Position numbers and translations under genes: made by a program. 64,000 bases of DNA, from NCBI GenBank assembly GCA_021229015.1, contig CM037791.1, forward strand, positions 1,945,008 through 2,009,007, given 5' to 3'. Below are positions 58,013 to 64,000 of the stretch, piece after piece (the stretch's first letter is position 1; each line of letters begins with the position of its first letter). The stretch is from Solen grandis (taxonomy: Eukaryota > Mollusca > Bivalvia > Adapedonta > Solenidae). The notes under the pieces are model-generated. The model was not told where the DNA came from. It searched no databases and worked only from the letters and a program-made list of their open reading frames with translations.

Positions 58013-61000
58013 AGGGTTTCCCTCTAAACACATTATAACAAATAATAATAGCAATATACAGGTTATATTTATAATACATGATATTATTGCCGTCATTATG
58101 CTAGCTATATACATACTAGATATAATATCTCAGGAAAGTAAGTTCAGTCAATTAGCTTTATTTTTTCTTTTATGGGTGAATATAAATTTTGCTTCAATTT
58201 TATTATAAATTTTTAAAAAATATTTATGGCAAAAATATGGTGGGTGAGAAGTAACAAAAGGTTTATCGAGTTATACGAAACTGGTAGAACCTATATTTAA
58301 GTTTGGTTTCAATTTATTTCTTTCTACATCATTGGAAACTTATACCAATACTTATTCAAATGACTAAAAATTGTAAAAGAACACCAGTATGTTGAGTATC
58401 TGAGTTGGAAAAGCTTGTTAGGATGTAGTTTAAATACACCCAAAGTCTTGTTCAAAAACTGTGCCATAGCCATACCATTATGTAGAATAAAACATCCTTC
58501 ATCAGTATCACTGTATTTCAGGTGTGTCCAATTCTACTATTGCTCAAGCAATACAATCCCATAAATTTTATAACCAAAGCTAAATGCACCTTAACAAGAA
58601 TTTACTAAACAATTTTAAGTGCAATTTCCTAAAAATACAAAATGGTTCTTTTGATGCTTTGAAGAAAATTTTGACAATATGAAGTAGAGCCATATCACAG
58701 TATACAAAAACTTGTTTATCTCTGTGAGCATTAATTTTTAAGTTTTAAATTCTACTAGTAGGATATGGAATGTAAAATCAACTGGACAAAATTAAATAGA
58801 ACTCTCTTATAATAATCTCCATATTTCCCCTTCAACTGATTAATAAAATGATCTATATGAAAATTACACTATATCCAGATAACTGGCAAAATATTTCTGA
58901 TTTATGCGTAAATGGAGCAAACACGAGACAGGTAATTATGGTTTTCTTAAAAACTGATATTTTTTTTATACTTGAACAAAATATAATGTAAATCATTGCT
59001 TAAACTGGACCAGTTGCTCTACTAATGCCCGTGAATTTTGTACATCTCAACATGAGAGAGAGAAACATTTCATTTCATTTACCTAAACATCTCAATGATT
59101 TAACAGAAGAATCAATATAGCATTATAACAAAGATTCATGTAAGGGTGTGATTAATGTAAGAGTCTTTTAAAGTGATGAAAGCTTGTTAAATATAAAATA
59201 TTCAGATATTAGTCAATATATAGTCAACAGAAATAATCATATATCTACACATCTAATCTAAGGCTGCTCCTTATCTTGATGAACAAACAATAACAACATG
59301 AATTTTAAAAACAGCAACATTTAACTTAAATCAATAGGCAATAAATGAAATCCATGCTTTGGGCTATAGACTACCATATATTTTTTTTAATCATAATCAA
59401 AATACTGTCCCTATATCGCATAAAAAATTACCCTATCCTTCAGATCAATAACTAAAAAGGTTCTATCGACAAAATTTTGAGTTCTGATTTAAAGTTTTGA
59501 AAATCTCAAATAGGGATGTTTCATAGAGCTATTCAAAATTAGGTGCACAGTGGCTGTATGTGTAACCCAAAACATAGACTTTACTCATGCCAGATAAAGA
59601 TATATTTAGTCATGAGCAACTGTATGAGTATGTGTTATCATGCATTGATCATTGAGGCATCACATATAATAAACTCTTTTACACTGCAACCAATCCAAAT
59701 ACAATATACACAGAACCAGTCAGCACATAAAAGGTTCATAACTCTGTATACAGTGTCAACAAGAGTTATCTGGATTACATCAATAACAACTGAGTCACAG
59801 TCTTTCAGAGTCCTCTTGGTTATTAATGAAAACATCAATGTCCTTTATATAACCATATTTTCAGTTGCTTGTGTTACCACGGTAACTGAATAATTGATAA
59901 TATGTCAAGGTAAATCAACAAATTAAGCTCATGTGGAAACTATACATCTAAACATAGGCGACAGTAATGAGATTTTGTCAAATTTCACATAATGATAAAC
60001 AGGACTCAAGAAGAAAATTGTTATTTAAAATACTTTATAAAAAGGGCAGGAAAATCGCAAAGATTAATAAAAAAAGAATTAACAGTGATGAATTCTGGGA
60101 TTGTCTGAGCAATGACCATGACAACCTCATTACATATAACGAAACATTTAATTAGCCATATTAAAATCTATATCTCTGAAGTCTAATGATAATAATATTC
60201 CACAAAGATTTCAAACATCTTTAATTCATCATTTATATGATGTAGTATAAAGGTAATGGGATATTTTATATTCTCTTTAATGAAAATTGTTTATCACAGT
60301 GTTGTTGTTTTTGTTTTTTTCCTTTTCTTTTTTTTTTTACGATGTATCATTTCTAGATTCCTGCCAGCATTTGAAGCAGGAAAATAAAATGTTTAAAACT
60401 TTTGCTGGTCAACGTTCCACACAATTTCAAACAGTCCAAACTTCTACTGGACCACAGTGTTTGCTAATTAATAGACAATGCTATCCTACAATGATATGCA
60501 CTTTGACCTGCAAGGAAAAGGCCTTTGCAACCAGTAAAAGCCCAGACCAACCTGTACATGACTCACACAGGCTGATCAGGTTTTCCACTGTTTGTTACTT
60601 ATCAATACATTAAAGATGAGAAAAGATTGCGTTCAAGCCTGCTGAGATTTACAATTATTTTCAGTCTGATGCGACATTTCCATGGTCTAGCATGGAATAC
60701 AATGGTGTATGTGAGAGTTACCGTTTTGTAGCAACACAAGTCTGAGGCATCTGTAATGGCTTCTCCAATATCTCCATCAAATCTTGACCCAATCCTCATC
60801 TTGCTGTTTGTTCAACTAATTATACAATTAAAGCTCAAATTGCTTCGAATAAACAAAACATAAAAGCGACAAACTTTTCCCCCAAGAAAAAATAAACAAA
60901 AGTTTATGCTGTAAGAAACACACCGACCTCTAAGCCCTAATGGAATGATGAACCATATGGAATAACATTTTTGACATATTTGAAGACTGCATTTTGACAA

Positions 61001-61134
61001 GGACCCTGGAAAACCAATCCAACGTATCAAACTGCAAGATGAGTATTGCTCATAATTATACAAGACATGGAGGAGAAAACATGGCTGACTATTCCACTAT
61101 TCACTTGGTAGTACTTCTTTGGCAAACTGTACGA
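58013..61134. other. No gene recognised; probable 3' region of the RING gene
   Basis: AT-rich, with no exon seen on either strand. The part next to 61135 should contain the 3' untranslated region of the minus-strand RING gene. Several TTTATT words (AATAAA on the minus strand) occur, too many to choose one. A hairpin-like segment at about 60500-60605 (CCAACCTGTAC..GGCTGATCAGG) may be an old M2 relative. Confidence 0.45.
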
Positions 61135-61656
61135 CTAATGCTCAGCTGGATCTTTAATACTTTGGCTAATGCTACTATTTCCGCTACTTCTGCGTAGAGA
61201 TTTTGACCCCAGGCTCGCTGTCGCTTCCGATGCCCGAGTGGGCAAACCAGTCATTAATGAATGTATTTCGTTGCATTCATCGTCCGATGTCTGCACATCG
61301 TCGAGGCTGACAGATCTGGCAAGGGAGGGCTCCTGATCGTCCATCATGGCATTCTGAATATTCGACGCACTCTCATTCTCCAGAAGGATGTCGCTGCGAC
61401 ACTCGACATGACACTGCGCTACTGGACTAGAACACAGATCTAGGCTACCCTCACTACTGAGCTCACAGTCATGAAACTGTCTGCTTCCCCCCTCACTGTA
61501 GTGCACTGAGGGATGCTGGTATAGCACAATTTTAACTCCACCCACTGCTCCCTGCTCCTCTGAAGTGGAGAGTCTCTCCGTCTCCTCGATGGCCGGGCTT
61601 GAACTCATCATCCCACTCTCTGCCTCCTGTGGCACACTCTCCTGGCTCCCGTTTAG
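61135..61656 (-). CDS. Goliath/RNF150-type RING ligase, C-terminal tail exon
   Basis: Minus-strand exon after TTTTCTTTCCAG, beginning at 61656 with LNGSQESVPQEAESG and running 173 codons to TAG at 61137-61135. It is rich in Ser, Glu and Asp, with SARS-type phosphorylatable segments (ARSVSLDDVQTSDDE) and no fold, as in the variable tails after the RING of this family. It joins the RING exon at 63188 in phase 0. The GTG that opens the longest ATG/GTG frame (61635) is internal, not a start. Regulation by phosphorylation is inference. Confidence 0.75.
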   Translation of the reverse strand, partial: LNGSQESVPQEAESGMMSSSPAIEETERLSTSEEQGAVGGVKIVLYQHPSVHYSEGGSRQFHDCELSSEGSLDLCSSPVAQCHVECRSDILLENESASNIQNAMMDDQEPSLARSVSLDDVQTSDDECNEIHSLMTGLPTRASEATASLGSKSLRRSSGNSSISQSIKDPAEH

Positions 61657-61699
61657 CTGGAAAGAAAATAATTTTTAAATTTCTGACAATCATTTACCA

Positions 61700-62037
61700 T
61701 GATCATGAAAACAAGAGCTAGTAGAACAGGTGGATGCTCCCCGAACAGCGCTTTGTCAGTTAATGGGTACTTTATTATTCTATATGAGCTCCAGACAAAA
61801 TTTAAGTATGAAAAATAGCAAAGGGCAATAACTCCTAAATTATGCAAGATAGAGTTATGGTTCTTCTATACTGCACTTTTCCTTATTTAGATCTATTTAC
61901 CAATAAGTTTCACGTTGATTCCTCTTATAGTTTTTGTGTTATGTTCTGGACAAAATTATAAAGGACGAACGGACCGACGAATGAATGGACAGACAGACAA
62001 AGCGGCAACTATATGCTCTCCCTTCAGGGAGCATAAA
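61700..62037 (-). repeat. Family C core-repeat element, complete but short
   Basis: On the minus strand: head ATGCTCCCTGAAGGGAGAGCAT (hairpin), CTTTGTCTGTCTGTCC, one unit with 'ataactctatcttgcataatt' and 'gagttattgccctttgc', tail GGGGAGCATCCACCTG..CTAGCTCTTGT followed by TTTC. The tail GGGGAGCAT mirrors the head. It lies in the intron between the two RING-gene exons. Confidence 0.75.
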
Positions 62038-62496
62038 AATATATGGTGTATATCTATTAGGTACCAAACCTTGAATTGTACTGGTTCATCTTAAAACTAT
62101 ATAACAAATACAAGAGCACCACATGCGAATCACAATGCACATTTTCTTTCTTTTTTTTTTTTTTTTAAAAGAGGAGATAAATTTGATCAAAATGGACCTA
62201 AGAGTTATTGCCCTTCATGAAAATGTAGCCCTTGTGACAATGAACAAGTATGTGATGTTTGATGACAGAAGGTTTAATAGTTTAGAAGTAATGGCCAAGG
62301 TTCAAGTTTTTCACGACAACTACGCCAACGACAATGATGACACTAGAGTGATTACAATACCTGAACTTAAATAACAATAATAATAATAAAAAAAACAGCC
62401 GACCTTAAAATGCTTGGGGTTCATATTTTGAATTTTATGAAACTGGCATTGACATTATACTGAAGCAAGAAGTGATGAATCTGTTTTGTATCATAA

Positions 62497-62855
62497 ATTA
62501 AGGACTTTACCTCATGAATATTCATGTGCAAATTTATGACCTAATGAAAACTGTTTCAATGAACTTAAAATTGGTATATGAAATAATGGATCTTTATCCA
62601 GTGTGAAGACCATGTGAAATCTGAGCTACAATAGTGTACAAGCAAACAGGAGACTGCTCTGTTTGCCAAGAGGTCATAACACACAGGAGACTGTTCTGTT
62701 TGCCAAGAGGTCAAAACACACAGGAGACTGTTCTGTTTGCCAAGATGTCAAAACACACAGGAGACTGTTCTGTTTGCCAAGAGGTCAAAACACACAGGAA
62801 CACACAGGAGACTGCTCTGTTTGCCAAGAGGCCAAAACACATCTATATAAGGTAA
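62497..62855 (+). mobile_element. M3 MITE expanded by a 37-bp tandem repeat
   Basis: Left end GACTTTACCTCATGAATATTCATGTGC, body with GAGCTACAATAGTGTACAAGC, then five copies of AGGAGACTGTTCTGTTTGCC... (starts 62648, 62685, 62722, 62759, 62806; 37 bases each plus a 10-base extra), then ACATCTATATAAGGTAATG. The repeated part is the CTGTTTGCCAAGAGGTC end of the M3 core. The two open frames over it are shadows. Confidence 0.8.
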
Positions 62856-63187
62856 TGAAGTAATTGATAGAGATGCACAAGAATGTACTGTGTGGATCTG
62901 TTCTCTCAATTTTACAAGCAAAGCCAGTATTACAGGTCCAATAATCTTTATTGTTTTACATGTACTTAGGTTTAGATGACTTATGATGAAATGTGTCATA
63001 GTTCTACCTCAGATGTTTGATCCCTTCTGGGAATTATAAGTTTTCAAAACATTACCTGGTGCTCAGTACTGGTCCATTGCAATAAAGGAACTGTTAGGTG
63101 TGACAAGTCTGAAGTCAAAACAAATTGTTTCTGGACTGACTTAGAGGAAATAGGTTTAAAAGTTTAACCGAGGTGAAACCAGCTTAC

Positions 63188-63284
63188 ATGCATTCCAAAG
63201 GCTCGCAGTATATCCATCTTACACATAGGGCAGCTTCTCTGGTCCAGCAGCCAAGGGTCCACACAGGACTTGTGAAACACATGC
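63188..63284 (-). CDS. Goliath/RNF150-type RING ligase, RING-H2 second half
   Basis: Minus-strand exon between an acceptor (GTATTTTCAG) and a donor (CAT then GTAAGC). After one base completing a codon it encodes [18 protein letters not shown], then [14 protein letters not shown]. The H..H..C....W......C..C ligands are the second half of a RING-H2 finger, and VDPWLLD.R.CPMCK.DIL is diagnostic of PA-TM-RING ligases (Goliath, RNF13/128/130/150). These are membrane E3 ubiquitin ligases of endosomes. The protease-associated domain, membrane helix and first RING cysteines must lie to the right of the window. Which paralogue it is cannot be told from this part. Confidence 0.9.
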
Positions 63285-63425
63285 CTGAAAATACACAAAG
63301 TGAAACACATTAGGATTGGGAGAAGATGCCTGAAAACACGCATATATATATATTTTTCCTGATTATGGCTGAAAATAGACGCATATGATTATTGAATAAA
63401 CATGGAACATAAACCTGAAAACAGG

Positions 63426-63667
63426 CTCGAATTCCACCAACAATACTTAGGGCTAAGTAATACTTAAATTCTAAACTAGGTAGATACACATTCCATCATT
63501 ACTATATTATGAGATATTCAAGTACGTGACTATGCTGAAATTTATTATTTGATAACTAACGAGAATTGTTAAGAAATTAAATATATGGGTATTTTATAAG
63601 AGAAACAAGACTGATAATATTCACCCTGAGGTATTACTTAGTGCTAAGAATTGTTGGTGGAATTCGA
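63426..63667. mobile_element. Palindromic MITE, copy 2 of the 32517 family
   Basis: CTCGAATTCCACCAACAATACTTAG at the left and CTAAGAATTGTTGGTGGAATTCGA at the right, 242 bases. The interior word CTAAACTAGGTA.ATACACATTCCA is shared with 32517-32769. Confidence 0.75.
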
Positions 63668-64000
63668 CCCTGATACATATTGTTATTGAATAAATATGGA
63701 ACCCAAGCCTGAAAACAGACACATTAAGTACTTGAATATGGCAAGTAAATCACTGTTCTTCCAGCAGAGTCTATTTTGTCGCCAACTGATCTGCATCATC
63801 ACACATGATGGATTGAATAGTAGCAGGTGATTAGGAAATAATGTCATAACATAAAATATGCATCAATACCTGTCACAGCTTACAAGCTGTGATGTATTAG
63901 AATTACACAGGATATTATTTGTTGTTTTTTTTCTGTGCTTACTTAATGATTTTGAGCCTCAGAACTGGGTTATAATGGTCATTGTCTAGTAATCATTGTT
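63668..64000. other. Intron sequence of the RING gene; nothing seen
   Basis: No exon or repeat recognised to the right edge. A short inverted repeat ATCACAGCTTGTAAGCTGTGAT is present near 63873 (read CACAGCTTACAAGCTGTG). Confidence 0.5.

Noticed and set aside
61261..61443. Plus-strand ORF over the RING tail exon
   Set aside because: Antisense shadow of the minus-strand exon, which has phase-matched splice sites.
62634..62863. ORFs with QTGDCSVCQE repeats, superficially zinc-ribbon-like
   Set aside because: They are shadows of the 37-bp tandem repeat in an M3 MITE.

Overview
The window is eukaryotic nuclear DNA: AT-rich, gene-poor, with GT-AG introns, phase-matched exons, dense repeats and one 100-base assembly gap (13901-14000). 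The repeat families look molluscan: elements with 150-160 bp core repeats, hairpin MITEs flanked by TTAA, and TRIM-NHL and Death-domain genes. A bivalve is the best guess. Nothing here fixes the species.

Layout. 1-7000: repeats, a transmembrane exon (1826-1951), a possible terminal exon (4577-4632), a roughly 980 bp CTGTCTATATCGGT minisatellite and a tRNA-like SINE pair. 7400-8252: the last coding exon of a TRIM-type protein with an NHL beta-propeller. 10120-12190: a ~120 bp tandem array. 12370-13754: a broken two-Cys/His-module gene. 14001-15719, minus strand: a Ty3/gypsy retroelement fragment (gag zinc knuckle, protease, start of reverse transcriptase) with a textbook -1 frameshift signal between gag and pol. 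17222-21157: a compound array of one repeat family.

21677-30986, plus strand, is the best gene: five phase-compatible exons encoding about five ubiquitin-like (UBL) units, a long polar linker and a C-terminal Death domain. Two opposite one-base frame changes lie inside its large exon. One intron holds a 2.4 kb array of 56-bp repeats. The domains suggest a signalling scaffold in innate immunity or cell death, but this is inference.

31000-61134 has no gene I can support. It is a mosaic of MITEs, core-repeat elements, minisatellites and an internally deleted pogo/Tigger transposon (56109-57254) that still codes for a CENP-B-type helix-turn-helix. 61135-63284, minus strand, holds the last two exons of a Goliath/RNF150-type RING-H2 ubiquitin ligase whose other exons lie beyond the right edge.

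Repeat names used below. Families A, B, C and D share one plan: hairpin head, CGTCC-rich stretch, core repeats (about 150-160 bp in A, B and D), tail hairpin, and in A, B and C a CTTGT end. They resemble non-autonomous Helentron or 'pearl' elements. M1, M2 and M3 are TTAA-flanked MITEs with hairpin cores.
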